Shown here: positions 18,927-28,646 of the stretch, piece by piece | Layout of the letters: each line of letters begins with the position of its first letter | How positions within the stretch are numbered: the stretch's first letter is position 1 | NCBI RefSeq assembly: GCF_004359375.1 | Contig: NZ_CP034726.1 | Coordinates: 1,240,001-1,304,000, forward strand | DNA: 64,000 nucleotides | Direction of reading: 5' to 3' | Source: Acetilactobacillus jinshanensis | Lineage (GTDB): Bacteria; Bacillota; Bacilli; Lactobacillales; Lactobacillaceae | Program-made: the position numbers and the translations under genes | Notes under the pieces: generated by a model | Seen by the model: only the letters and a program-made list of their open reading frames with translations | Databases searched by the model: none | Told to the model about the DNA's origin: nothing

Positions 18927-20249
18927 TTATTCATGAGTTTCTTTCAATAGCTTTTCATAAGCGTCTTCGTACTTTGGAATATCACCGGCACCCATAAAAA
19001 TGACGACCTGATGATGATATTTAAGTAACGGACGCATGTCAGTTCCTTTAATTAAAGTACTTGGCTTGGTGATTCGATCAACGACATCCTGTGCTGAGAC
19101 CTGACCAGATTTTTCACGCGGTGAAGCGTAAATCTTGGTGACGTAGACACGATCAGCACGACTCAAGCTCTTACCAAAGCCAGATAAGTAGGCTTTGGTA
19201 CGGCTATAGGTATGTGGCTGAAATACGGCGATTAATTCCTTGTCAGGATACTGCTGACGGGCAGCCATGATGGTTGCATCAATTTCTGACGGATGATGAG
19301 CGTAGTCATCGATGATTTCCATATCAGCTACGTGGTGATGAGCAAAACGACGCTTTTCACCTTTAAATGTAACTAATTCTTTTTGAACCTGCTTTAGGTC
19401 AACGTGTTCCATATGGGATACGGCAACGACAGCTAAAGCATGTAAGATGTTGTAAGGTCCAAACAGATGAATGGTAAAGGTGCCTAACTTCTTATCGTGG
19501 AAGTAAGCATCAAATGTTGAACCCTTAGTATCTTTCTTAACGTTCTTGGCCTGGAAATCATCACGGTCATCAGTCCCAAAGGTATAGATTGGAACGTTAG
19601 CGGTTAATTTACGTAAGTTCTTGTCATCACCCCAGATAAAGATACCCTTGTGAACTTGGTTAGCAAACGTCTGAAAGGCGTCGACGTAATCAGGGACACC
19701 GGTATAATAATCTGGATGATCAAAATCAATGTTATTTAAAATGGCGTAGTCAGGGCTAGTGCCTAAGAAGTGACGACGGTATTCATCAGCTTCGTAGACA
19801 AAGAACTTGGCGTTCTTACAACCATAACCTCGACCATCACCAATTAAATAATCAGTGGGCTCGATTGAACTCAGAACATGAGCTAATAAACCGGTGGTAC
19901 TAGTTTTACCATGAGTCCCAGCAATCGCAATGCTGGTGTAACCCTTGATCATCTTGCCTAAGAACTGGTGATAACGGTAAACCTTTAAGCCCTGGTCCAA
20001 CGCAGCTTTAATTTCTGGTTGTTCATCAGTAAATGAATTTCCGGCAATGATAGTTAAACCGGAATGAATATTCTTTGGATTAAAAGGCAGAATTTTAATT
20101 CCTGCTTTTTCTAACGGTTTCTGAGTAAATGTAGTTTGAGTAATATCGGAACCTTCGACTTGGTAGCCACGATCATGTAAGATCAAAGCCATTGATGCCA
20201 TCCCGGTACCTTTAATCCCAACGAAATAGTAAACGGTATTTTGTTTCAT
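18927..20249 (-). CDS. murC: UDP-N-acetylmuramate--L-alanine ligase
   Basis: Adds L-Ala to UDP-MurNAc, the first peptide step in peptidoglycan synthesis. The 440-residue protein has a Rossmann motif [10 protein letters not shown] at 11-20, the ATP loop GTHGKTST at 111-118 and the Mur ligase motif DDYAHHPSE. It follows ytpR-sftA as in Bacillus. Confidence 0.96.
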   Translation of the reverse strand: MKQNTVYYFVGIKGTGMASMALILHDRGYQVEGSDITQTTFTQKPLEKAGIKILPFNPKNIHSGLTIIAGNSFTDEQPEIKAALDQGLKVYRYHQFLGKMIKGYTSIAIAGTHGKTSTTGLLAHVLSSIEPTDYLIGDGRGYGCKNAKFFVYEADEYRRHFLGTSPDYAILNNIDFDHPDYYTGVPDYVDAFQTFANQVHKGIFIWGDDKNLRKLTANVPIYTFGTDDRDDFQAKNVKKDTKGSTFDAYFHDKKLGTFTIHLFGPYNILHALAVVAVSHMEHVDLKQVQKELVTFKGEKRRFAHHHVADMEIIDDYAHHPSEIDATIMAARQQYPDKELIAVFQPHTYSRTKAYLSGFGKSLSRADRVYVTKIYASPREKSGQVSAQDVVDRITKPSTLIKGTDMRPLLKYHHQVVIFMGAGDIPKYEDAYEKLLKETHE

Positions 20250-20314
20250 ACTAATCTTCCTCTAATTCTCTGGTTCGCTATATTTATATCATATTAATAA
20301 TGACAAATAAAGCA

Positions 20315-22990
20315 TTACAGGTTCAATTTCTTATAGTCAGCTTCGGTCAAGTATACATCTCGAGGCTTTGACCCTTCTTGACCAGAAATATAATTATGCT
20401 GTTCTAAATCATCAATAATCTTAGCGGCACGATTATAACCAATCGAGAAAACTCGCTGCAATTTAGACGTGGAAACCGTCTTTTCCTTAGCGATGTATGC
20501 TAAGACTTGTGGCATTAATTTATCCTGATTCTCTAACTTATTAACGTGTTTTAATAATGATCCTGGGTGGAATACGTACTGAGCAGGTTGTTGTTTACGA
20601 GCAAAGCCAGCCACCTTATCAATTTCCTGGTTACTTACATAACAACCCTGTAATCGGATCGGATGGCTACTGCCGTTACCTAAGAACAGCATGTCACCTT
20701 TACCCAGCAAGCGTTCGGCACCGGATTGATCAATAATCGTTCTTGAATCAACCTGACTTGATACCATAAATGCAACTCGGGTTGGAATGTTGTTCTTCAT
20801 TGTACCAGTGATGACATCAACACTTGGTCGCTGAGTAGCAACGACTAAATGAATCCCTGCGGCACGAGCCTTTTGAGTAATTCGTACGATGTAGGTTTCA
20901 ATCTCGTCACCAGCAACCATCATTAAATCAGCTAATTCATCAATCACGATCAAGATATACGGCATCTTCATTTGTGGTTGATGATGACTTTCAGCTTTTT
21001 CATTAAACTGTTCAATGTTTCGGACACCCGCAGCAGCTAACTTTTCGTAACGCTCGTTCATTTCCTTAGTTGCCCACTTCAATGAAGCGGCCGCCTGTTT
21101 AGGCTCAGAAATGACCGGTGATAACAGATACGGAATTCCGTTATACGGTGCAAATTCAACGGCCTTTGGATCAATTAAGATCATCTTTAATTCTTGTGGC
21201 GTTGCTTTATACATTAACGAAACCAACATACAGTTGATGAACACACTTTTACCGGAACCAGTCGCACCAGCAATTAAACCATGCGGCATCTTTCTTAAAT
21301 CGGTAACTCGAGGTTTACCCGTTAAATCAACACCTAAAGCGATTGTTAAATCAGACTTACTGTCTCTAAAGGTCTTTGAATTAACAACTTCCGAAAGCAT
21401 AACCGGACGTGGCTTCGGATTCGGGATTTCAATCCCACATGTGGTTTTACCAGGGATTGGGGCCTGAATTCGAATGTCTTTAGCGGCGAGAGCCATCTTT
21501 AAATCGTCTGATAGATGATTGATCTTACTGACTTTAACCCCTAAATGAAGTTTAACCTGAAATTGGGTAACGGTCGGACCGTTCGTCCAATCAACAACCT
21601 GGGCGTTCACGTGAAATGCTCTCAAGGTCTTATTTAAGGTATTAGCCTTATCTAAGATCCAGTCATCTAAGCCCTGATCATAATTTCGTTTTGGTGCCAC
21701 CAATAAATCGTGACTTGGAAAATGATAATTAGAACTGGTCGACGGCTGAATTTCGGGATGTTCATCATCACCCGAATCAGAATCATCAAAATCGCTATTT
21801 GGTTGAACGTTAGTTGGATTTTGAGCCACAAAATCAGGTCGTTTGCCAAATGATTCATCGTCACTTGATGATTGAGATTCAACTGACGTATTACTCGACT
21901 CAATCATGACATCTTGATTTGAAGACAATGATTTTGTTTCATTATTATTCGATTGACTAGAACCCTCAGAAGCTTTAGATGATTCTGAAATATTGGATTC
22001 ATTAGAAGCATTCTCCGATTCGTTACTGGTGGCTGCTCCTGACTTTGAAGCCAATTCAGACTTCTTGAACAATTCTAGATTATTCTTAATGTCCTGTTTT
22101 TCATCCCGCATAATCGATGAAAAGTCATGGCCTAGAGGTTCAGCACTCTCAGAAGATTCAACGTCAGGTTTTACTGATGAATTAGATGATTCTGACTCTT
22201 CATCCGAATCATAATTAGACGACTTGACACCATTTGAGAAAGACGATTCCGAATGTTCAACGGCTTCGGAACTATCCTCAAAATTATTTGCTGATGATGA
22301 ATCTGAGTTACTACTGGCAAAACTTATTACTTCATTATCCTGGGAATCGGAAGCTTCTGACTGACCCTCAGGTGCCGCATCATTAACACTCTGCTCTGAT
22401 GAACTCGACTTTTCATTGACTCTCTCATCAGAATTAAAGTCAGTATCACTGACGAACGGACCATCGTTCTGATCTGATTGAGTCGAGTGTATATGTTCAA
22501 CCGTTTCAAATGAATTAGAACTTTCAGCATTACTGGAACTTGAAGCCAATTTAAAATGAAGACTGTCCGTTCTTTGTGTCGATTCCGATGCGCCTGAACT
22601 AGCCAATAAAATAACGTCATCATCACTTGGGCTTAATTCACTCGTTAATTGCTGATAATGAGTATTAATCCGTTCAAATTCCGTTGGAGCGCTACTTGGC
22701 TGTTTAACATTCTGATCCGGAGTACCATAATGATGTCGCGGTTTAAATTCAGCAGTCATTCTTGCGATTGGATTATTTTGAAGATCAATGTGACTGGAAC
22801 TAGTTTTATAAGGCTTAAAGTCATTAAAGTTAGCCCGTTGAACATCACGAGAAAATCCCGTTACGTTTCGTTTACCACTACGGGAATATCTGGATTTACG
22901 TTCCCTGATCGCATTAACCTTTTTATTTTTATTTACGGTACCGTCATGTACAAATTTCCGGTAAAAGGCAGGCCCATCATAATGGTTCAT
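20315..22990 (-). CDS. sftA: Soluble FtsK/SpoIIIE-type DNA translocase SftA
   Basis: Moves DNA away from the closing septum. The 891-residue protein has no membrane segments at the N terminus, unlike FtsK/SpoIIIE; its basic N terminus and the ytpR-sftA-murC order match B. subtilis SftA (YtpT). Residues of about 110-420 form a Ser/Glu/Asp/Asn-rich low-complexity linker. The motor has Walker A GATGSGKS at 575-582 and LIVIDELADL; the C-terminal winged-helix gamma domain (about 825-891) reads orienting DNA motifs. Confidence 0.92.
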   Translation of the reverse strand: MNHYDGPAFYRKFVHDGTVNKNKKVNAIRERKSRYSRSGKRNVTGFSRDVQRANFNDFKPYKTSSSHIDLQNNPIARMTAEFKPRHHYGTPDQNVKQPSSAPTEFERINTHYQQLTSELSPSDDDVILLASSGASESTQRTDSLHFKLASSSSNAESSNSFETVEHIHSTQSDQNDGPFVSDTDFNSDERVNEKSSSSEQSVNDAAPEGQSEASDSQDNEVISFASSNSDSSSANNFEDSSEAVEHSESSFSNGVKSSNYDSDEESESSNSSVKPDVESSESAEPLGHDFSSIMRDEKQDIKNNLELFKKSELASKSGAATSNESENASNESNISESSKASEGSSQSNNNETKSLSSNQDVMIESSNTSVESQSSSDDESFGKRPDFVAQNPTNVQPNSDFDDSDSGDDEHPEIQPSTSSNYHFPSHDLLVAPKRNYDQGLDDWILDKANTLNKTLRAFHVNAQVVDWTNGPTVTQFQVKLHLGVKVSKINHLSDDLKMALAAKDIRIQAPIPGKTTCGIEIPNPKPRPVMLSEVVNSKTFRDSKSDLTIALGVDLTGKPRVTDLRKMPHGLIAGATGSGKSVFINCMLVSLMYKATPQELKMILIDPKAVEFAPYNGIPYLLSPVISEPKQAAASLKWATKEMNERYEKLAAAGVRNIEQFNEKAESHHQPQMKMPYILIVIDELADLMMVAGDEIETYIVRITQKARAAGIHLVVATQRPSVDVITGTMKNNIPTRVAFMVSSQVDSRTIIDQSGAERLLGKGDMLFLGNGSSHPIRLQGCYVSNQEIDKVAGFARKQQPAQYVFHPGSLLKHVNKLENQDKLMPQVLAYIAKEKTVSTSKLQRVFSIGYNRAAKIIDDLEQHNYISGQEGSKPRDVYLTEADYKKLNL

Positions 22991-23028
22991 TTACTCTTCA
23001 TCCTTAAATAAAAATCCATTAAATATAA

Positions 23029-23667
23029 TTATTTAAATAATTTGGTAGCCGTTTTGAAATCAAATGGTTCACCGACTTTATATGAGTCCGGTAAAATCAA
23101 AGCACCTGGATGCTGCGGAGCGCCAGGAATGCGTAATTCGTATCCGGCACAGATCATCCCGTTACTTTCAACGCCCTTTAACTTGCTTGGCCAAATGATT
23201 AAACCGTTTGGCATCATGGCACCAACTTTAGCGACCACGACTTTAATCCCCTGTTTCATGTTAGGAGAACCACTGACGATCTGAACGGTCTTACCACCAT
23301 CAATTTCAGTTTGGGTAATTTTTAATTTACTGGAATCGGGATGTTGTTTGCAGGTCTTAACGTAACCAACCACAAATCGTGGAATCGGATCCTGCTTCAA
23401 CTGATCATTGAAGCCAGCGTTCTTAATGGCTTGGTTTAACTTGCTTAAGTCATCGTTAGTTAAATGAATTTCACCATTCTTACCTTTTAAATCGGGTAAT
23501 ACGTGACTAGCATCTAAGAAATTAAAACCTAAAGTAATTTTTTGCTTTGGGTCAAAAATCTTAACGACGTTTTTATTGATCTTAACACTCTGCTGCTTAG
23601 TATCTTGATGTAGGATGACAACTAAAATATCACCCATTTGAGAAGGATTATATCCGGCTGCTAACAT
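23029..23667 (-). CDS. ytpR: YtpR family tRNA-binding domain protein
   Basis: The 212-residue protein has an N-terminal DUF4479 region and a C-terminal tRNA-binding OB fold (about 100-205) similar to the N-terminal part of the PheRS beta chain, with VVGYVKTCKQHPDSSKLKIT and ICAGYELRIPG. The molecular function is unknown. Conserved partner of sftA. Confidence 0.9.
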   Translation of the reverse strand: MLAAGYNPSQMGDILVVILHQDTKQQSVKINKNVVKIFDPKQKITLGFNFLDASHVLPDLKGKNGEIHLTNDDLSKLNQAIKNAGFNDQLKQDPIPRFVVGYVKTCKQHPDSSKLKITQTEIDGGKTVQIVSGSPNMKQGIKVVVAKVGAMMPNGLIIWPSKLKGVESNGMICAGYELRIPGAPQHPGALILPDSYKVGEPFDFKTATKLFK

Positions 23668-23774
23668 GTAAAAAACTCCTTTGATCTAAAGATTTTGGTC
23701 TTTAACGAATTTGTGTACTAAAATTATTATAACTTATCTATAACAAACCAACATAATTGATTGGAGAATCAGTC

Positions 23775-24053
23775 ATGAAAAAATTAACAAAATTCAGTCT
23801 CATATTATTGGGATTAAGTATTGGTATTACGTTATTGAGTACCCACCAAATCAATCGACTCTATAATGATCACATCGAAAATCAAATCCTGAAAAAAATT
23901 CAATCTAGGTATCAGGGCTTTAATATTAAAGGCACCTGGATCCAAAAGCATGGTAATCACTATATTGGTGGAATTACCGTTCAAGAAAATCATCAATGGC
24001 TTCAGCACCGATTCGAAGCGGATCAAAACGGTCAGCTGATTCTCGATAATTAA
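23775..24053 (+). CDS. Small membrane-anchored protein of unknown function
   Basis: A 92-residue protein with an uncleaved signal-anchor-like helix (about 5-22, FSLILLGLSIGITLLS) and an extracellular domain ending QNGQLILDN. The ATG at 23775 is chosen because GGAGA lies ten bases upstream; an in-frame ATG at 23757 precedes that site and is less likely. It lies convergent with trmB, with no gap. I do not recognise the family. Confidence 0.65.
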   Translation: MKKLTKFSLILLGLSIGITLLSTHQINRLYNDHIENQILKKIQSRYQGFNIKGTWIQKHGNHYIGGITVQENHQWLQHRFEADQNGQLILDN

Positions 24054-24707
24054 TTACTTATCTGTCTTATCAGGAAAATGAGCTACAATCCGATAAATGG
24101 GCCCGTGACTCATCGTTTTTTCTTCGTATTCAGTAACGATATTATGTTCGTTTTCTTTACTATGGTGTAAATCTAGCGTAATATCATCAAATTTTAAGCC
24201 ATAATTATTCATGGATTTTAACGAATACTCGAAGAAATTCCGGTTATCGGTCTTAAATTTAATCGGTGCGTTCGGTGCTAAAATCTCATGATAACGTGGT
24301 AAAAAACGTGATGACGTTAAACGTCGTTTAGCATGACGTTTTTTTGGCCACGGATCAGAAAAATTCAAAAATAGACATTGAATCTGATGTGGCTTGAAGA
24401 AGTCAACCACCTGGTTAGCATTACCTTCGATTAATTGAACGTTAGAACGGTGATGAGCAATAACTTTCTTTAAAGCCATCGCAACTACTGATTCTTCTAG
24501 TTCAATCCCGATAAAATTAATTTCGGGATGTAATTTAGCAATCGTGTCAATAAATTGACCCTTGCCAGTCCCAATTTCTAAATAAATTGGCTGCTTCTTG
24601 GGAAAACGGTCTTCCCATTCACCTTGTAATTGATCAGGGTCTGTTACGATCGTCTGCGGATGAGCTGCAATATATGGTGCCGCCCATTTTTTATGTCTTG
24701 CACGCAA
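24054..24707 (-). CDS. trmB: tRNA (guanine-N7)-methyltransferase
   Basis: Makes m7G46 in tRNA using SAM. The 217-residue protein has LEIGTGKGQFI (SAM site), the family signature FSDPWPKKRHAKRRL and FKTDNRNFFEYS. Starts MRARHKKWAAPYI, typical for lactobacilli. The stop meets the end of the convergent small gene. Confidence 0.96.
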   Translation of the reverse strand: MRARHKKWAAPYIAAHPQTIVTDPDQLQGEWEDRFPKKQPIYLEIGTGKGQFIDTIAKLHPEINFIGIELEESVVAMALKKVIAHHRSNVQLIEGNANQVVDFFKPHQIQCLFLNFSDPWPKKRHAKRRLTSSRFLPRYHEILAPNAPIKFKTDNRNFFEYSLKSMNNYGLKFDDITLDLHHSKENEHNIVTEYEEKTMSHGPIYRIVAHFPDKTDK

Positions 24708-24719
24708 ATTAATAGCCTC

Positions 24720-25925
24720 CTAATTATACTTCTTAACTTGTTTCGGTAAATAAACGTTAATCATTCCATATACTTCGATCATCATTAGAGCCAGTAAAAG
24801 CACATCCCACATTATGGATCGGCCACTGATCAAGCCACCGATAACGAACAGAAATTCAACGGTCCCCATTAACGTCCAGAGCATCTTTTGAAAGCTCTTA
24901 AGCTGGTTAACACCGTTTAATGGGTAAATATGAATAAACGCGTTCGATTCAAAATGGAAATAAAACGGAATGATTTGAAATACCGTTAAATATACAAATA
25001 CTAAACCCATAATTATTGACAAAGTCGTACCATCAATAAAGATTAAAATAATTAAGCCAATGATAACTAAACGAGCGTATAAATTACTAAATTCTTTATC
25101 ACGAACGAAGCCGTGCCAATATAGGTACAGATAAGTATTTTTTCGGGTTCGTTTAATTAATTTCAATAGTGGTGACAAATAACGTCGACGTGTAATTGCG
25201 CTGCCAAAGTTAGGTACGTCAACAAACATGTTGAAGATGGTGTAAATATCATGCATCCGATGATTTTCGGTTCTAATCATGCGGAGCCAATCAACTGGGC
25301 TAGATTGGTGATTAAAGATATAATTTTCGATCAAATACCATACCAAAATTAAAATTAAACTAATCCACGGTGTTAACATCAAGCCAAATGCGATGATAAT
25401 CACCGGTAAAATCAGCCGACTAACTAATCTAGAACTAAATCGGTTCTTATCTTGGTATTCTAGATCAGCCTCTGCGGTTAACCAATTAGCTTTAAGAAGT
25501 AGCATAATTATCAGCCAGCTAATTAATTCTAACCAGTCCAATTGATAACGGATCCTAAATAAAGGTAGTAATACAAACCAAACTACAATTTGGATAATTC
25601 CAGCATTAAAAGAACTGTACTTAATAGCTTGTTTCAGGTACCCTTTCATTGCACTATCTTTAGGCAAAAGAAAGACGTAATCAGGATCCTGCGTTAACGT
25701 CGCTAAACGACCGAGCTGGATTGAAATCAGGATGACTAAACCAATTACTGGTGTTAGCCACCAAGTTCCGATTCGAAGCGTCTTTAAGAAATTAGAGTAT
25801 GCCAGCCCTAAGCCACCGACAAAGAACAGTAACGCAATGACAAAGAAATCATTGAATACGTATTTAAGGTATTTAGTCATGTGGACTAAATGAGTGCTTA
25901 ATCGTTGCTTAAATAACCGTGTCAT
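24720..25925 (-). CDS. ecsB: ABC transporter permease EcsB
   Basis: The membrane half of the Ecs exporter, linked in B. subtilis to protein secretion and intramembrane proteolysis by RasP. 401 residues with about ten membrane segments in two groups and the cytoplasmic loop YLSPLLKLIKRTRKNTYLY typical of EcsB. The start overlaps the ecsA stop by four bases. Confidence 0.9.
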   Translation of the reverse strand: MTRLFKQRLSTHLVHMTKYLKYVFNDFFVIALLFFVGGLGLAYSNFLKTLRIGTWWLTPVIGLVILISIQLGRLATLTQDPDYVFLLPKDSAMKGYLKQAIKYSSFNAGIIQIVVWFVLLPLFRIRYQLDWLELISWLIIMLLLKANWLTAEADLEYQDKNRFSSRLVSRLILPVIIIAFGLMLTPWISLILILVWYLIENYIFNHQSSPVDWLRMIRTENHRMHDIYTIFNMFVDVPNFGSAITRRRYLSPLLKLIKRTRKNTYLYLYWHGFVRDKEFSNLYARLVIIGLIILIFIDGTTLSIIMGLVFVYLTVFQIIPFYFHFESNAFIHIYPLNGVNQLKSFQKMLWTLMGTVEFLFVIGGLISGRSIMWDVLLLALMMIEVYGMINVYLPKQVKKYN

Positions 25926-26659
25926 TTTCTGGCATCCTTTGCTAATGATAAGTACACATCCGATAGCGTATCTTTATGATATTGCTTACGAAGCTGGTCC
26001 ATAGTACTTTCAGTTCGAATGTAACCGTTATGGATTAGGACAAATCGATCACAAACCCGTTGGGCCGTATCTAAAACATGAGTCGTCATCAGAATACTAC
26101 TGCCCTGCACTTTTCGTTCTTTGATCAAAGCCAACAGATCGTGAACTGCTAACGGATCCAAACCTAGAAACGGTTCATCAATAATAAATAACTTAGCGTT
26201 CGTTAAAAAGGCGCAGATAATCATGACTTTCTGCTTCATACCCTTTGAAAAATCGATTGGGAACCAATTCAATTTGTTGGATAATCTGAATCGATATAAT
26301 AGGTATTTAGCTCGATGCCAAGCTTTCTTGGGTTCCAAATTATAGGCCATGATCGTCATCTCCAGATGTTCTTTTAAGGTCAATTCCGGATACAAGATCG
26401 GTGTTTCAGGAACATAAGCGATCTGCTGCTTATATTTCTGACTATCATCATCGATTGAAACGCCATTAACCTTAATGGAACCAGAAAACGGCTTCAATAA
26501 ACCGATAATGTGATTGATCGTAGTTGATTTACCGGCACCGTTAAGGCCGATCAAACCAACTAATTCACCATCTTTAATGTTAAACGAAACATCGTGTAAG
26601 ACCGGAAGCTGTGAGTAACCACCGGTTAAATGGGATACAACTAAAGACATTAATTTCAT
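25922..26659 (-). CDS. ecsA: ABC transporter ATP-binding protein EcsA
   Basis: A 245-residue ATPase with Walker A GLNGAGKST, Q loop PETPILYPELT, an atypical signature FSKGMKQKV and Walker B LFIIDEPFLGLDP. Partner of ecsB. Divergent from hit, the common ecsAB-hit arrangement. An internal ATG three codons in is an alternative start. Confidence 0.93.
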   Translation of the reverse strand: MKLMSLVVSHLTGGYSQLPVLHDVSFNIKDGELVGLIGLNGAGKSTTINHIIGLLKPFSGSIKVNGVSIDDDSQKYKQQIAYVPETPILYPELTLKEHLEMTIMAYNLEPKKAWHRAKYLLYRFRLSNKLNWFPIDFSKGMKQKVMIICAFLTNAKLFIIDEPFLGLDPLAVHDLLALIKERKVQGSSILMTTHVLDTAQRVCDRFVLIHNGYIRTESTMDQLRKQYHKDTLSDVYLSLAKDARK

Positions 26660-26740
26660 TCATCTCTTTAAATCGATTAAAATCGTAATTACGTAAGTAA
26701 TTATATCATACCGATTCTCATTTACGCGGTAAGGTTAGTG

Positions 26741-26746
26741 TATAAT
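26741..26746 (+). promoter_or_regulatory. -10 box upstream of hit
   Basis: TATAAT at 26741-26746 lies 38 bases before the hit ATG in the ecsA-hit divergent region. The -35 is poor; TTTACG at 26721 is only 14 bases away. Confidence 0.5.
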
Positions 26747-26784
26747 TAAGTTGAATAATATTTACTGATGAAAGAAGTCTGATT

Positions 26785-27228
26785 ATGAGTAACGAACTCG
26801 ATGACAACTGTATCTTTTGTAAAATTATTGAAGGTAAAGTTCCTAGTTACACGATTTATGAAGATGACGTTGTAAAAGCATTCTTAGACATTTCACAGAC
26901 CACCCCTGGTCATACTCTAGTGATTCCAAAGCGTCATATCCCCAATATTTATGCTTATGATGCTAAATATGCCGGTGAAGTCTTTTCTAGAATCCCGATG
27001 ATCGCACGTGCTGTTAAAGCATCTAATCCTAAGATCAAGGGCTTAAACATTCTTAATAACAATGGTAAGTTAGCTTCTCAATCCGTATTCCATTCTCATT
27101 TCCATCTTATTCCCCGTTATACGGAAAATGATGGCTTTTCCATGCACTTCACTAACCATAATTCTGAATACGATAACGCCAAATTCACTAAGGTTATGAA
27201 TGACATTAAAAAACACGTGGAGAAATAA
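26785..27228 (+). CDS. hit: HIT family protein (histidine triad nucleotide hydrolase)
   Basis: A 147-residue purine-nucleotide phosphoramidase-type protein with the triad HSHFHLIPRY near residue 110 and an N-terminal CIFCKIIEGKVPSY. A TATAAT lies upstream. The next gene starts two bases after its stop. Confidence 0.95.
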   Translation: MSNELDDNCIFCKIIEGKVPSYTIYEDDVVKAFLDISQTTPGHTLVIPKRHIPNIYAYDAKYAGEVFSRIPMIARAVKASNPKIKGLNILNNNGKLASQSVFHSHFHLIPRYTENDGFSMHFTNHNSEYDNAKFTKVMNDIKKHVEK

Positions 27229-27230
27229 GC

Positions 27231-27536
27231 ATGAATAGATTCACTAAGTATACTGGTGAAACGGCAGCTATATTGGGCTTAGCTTGTTTACTTCATCCGA
27301 AGGAAGTTAAATCGGACCTCAGCTACCTTAAAAAGTATCTGATCACATCAAAACAGTTGATTAACAGGTTGATAGAACAATTAAAAACTTCTAAAGATGC
27401 TCTTCAAAACTTCACGCACAGTATTAAGGGCGTTGATGTGAATAAGATTGAACAACGGACCAATCATTCCGTCAATCAGCTTCAAGTAAAAATTAATCAA
27501 CTACAGAAATCAATTAAGCAAACTAAAACTAATTAA
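27231..27536 (+). CDS. Small coiled-coil protein, hit-associated
   Basis: A 101-residue protein. A short hydrophobic stretch at 11-21 (AAILGLACLLH) is followed by a long amphipathic helical region with heptad-like Leu/Ile spacing. It looks like a YtxH-like envelope protein, but I cannot assign a family. It lies two bases after hit and before prsA, a common arrangement in lactobacilli. Confidence 0.75.
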   Translation: MNRFTKYTGETAAILGLACLLHPKEVKSDLSYLKKYLITSKQLINRLIEQLKTSKDALQNFTHSIKGVDVNKIEQRTNHSVNQLQVKINQLQKSIKQTKTN

Positions 27537-27614
27537 TTTATTTCTCAACATTTTTATGAATGATATGTTATGTTATAAGACAGATTACTTAATAGAAATG
27601 GGTGTTTGAAAAGA

Positions 27615-28490
27615 ATGAAATTAAGAAAGAAAATCTTACTTGGCGCAATGGGTGGCTTAATGTGTTTATCATTAGCCGCTTGTGGTAACCAAGCTGTCGC
27701 TACTACCAAAGGTGGTCGAATCACAAGAACTTCTTATTATAATAATATGAAGAAGACCGCCAACGGTAAGCAAGTCTTACAACAGATGATCTTAGATAAA
27801 GTGTTATCCAAAGATTACGGTAAAGACGTTAAATCTTCTCAAGTTAACGCCATTATGAACCAGATGAAAGCTCAATATGGTTCAGAATTCGATATGTTAT
27901 TACAGCAACAAGGCATGACGACCGCTCAATTACGTCAAAGCCTTCGTAGTAAGTTATTATTACGTGAAGCTGTAAAGCATAATACTGACTTTACACCGAA
28001 GATGTTAAAGAAGCAGTTCAAGAGCTTCGAACCTAAAGTTACGGTTGCCCAAATCTTAGTAACCAGCAAATCTCAGGCTCAGACCGTTGAATCGAAATTA
28101 AAGTCTGGCGACAGTTTTGCCAAAGTTGCTAAGAAGTATTCTAAGGACCCTAGCAAGAAGAATGGTGGCCGTTTAGCTCCATTTGACAACACCGCTAAGT
28201 TAAGTCCTAAGTTCAAGGATGCTGCCTTCAAGCTTCATAACGGTGAATACACCAAGACACCGGTTAAAACCCAATATGGTTATCAGATCATCAAGATGAT
28301 CCATAAGCCTGAACGTGGTACTTACAAAGATAATAAAGCCGCTTTAGAAAATCAGATCACCGATAAGGAAATGAAGAACGCTTCCCTTATGCATAAGGTC
28401 GTTTCTAAAGTCTTACAAAACGGTGATGTTAACATTCAAGATAACAGCCTAAAGAATATTTTGGCTGGTTACATGTCATCATCTAAGTAA
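27615..28490 (+). CDS. prsA: Foldase lipoprotein PrsA (parvulin peptidyl-prolyl isomerase)
   Basis: An extracytoplasmic lipoprotein that folds secreted proteins. From the ATG at 27615 it has 291 residues, with lipobox SLAAC (Cys23) and a parvulin domain at about 130-230 (VAQILVTSKSQAQTVESKL, then FAKVAKKYSKDP). An upstream TTG at 27606 is possible but lacks a better ribosome binding site. TGTTATAAG at 27571-27579 is a likely extended -10. A terminator follows. Confidence 0.95.
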   Translation: MKLRKKILLGAMGGLMCLSLAACGNQAVATTKGGRITRTSYYNNMKKTANGKQVLQQMILDKVLSKDYGKDVKSSQVNAIMNQMKAQYGSEFDMLLQQQGMTTAQLRQSLRSKLLLREAVKHNTDFTPKMLKKQFKSFEPKVTVAQILVTSKSQAQTVESKLKSGDSFAKVAKKYSKDPSKKNGGRLAPFDNTAKLSPKFKDAAFKLHNGEYTKTPVKTQYGYQIIKMIHKPERGTYKDNKAALENQITDKEMKNASLMHKVVSKVLQNGDVNIQDNSLKNILAGYMSSSK

Positions 28491-28516
28491 TCAATAACTT
28501 TGTAAATTAAATCTTA

Positions 28517-28560
28517 AGCACCTAATAATCAATTCAATTCTGATTATTGGGCGCTTTTTT
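28517..28560 (+). terminator. Terminator after prsA
   Basis: AGCACCTAATAATCA pairs with TGATTATTGGGCGCT, followed by a T run. Confidence 0.85.
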
Positions 28561-28646
28561 GTTAATAAACCAAAAATCATAGGAATTATGAACAAATTAA
28601 GGGTCGAGTTGTGATACACTTAAAACGGAAAGAGGAGGATTTACTT

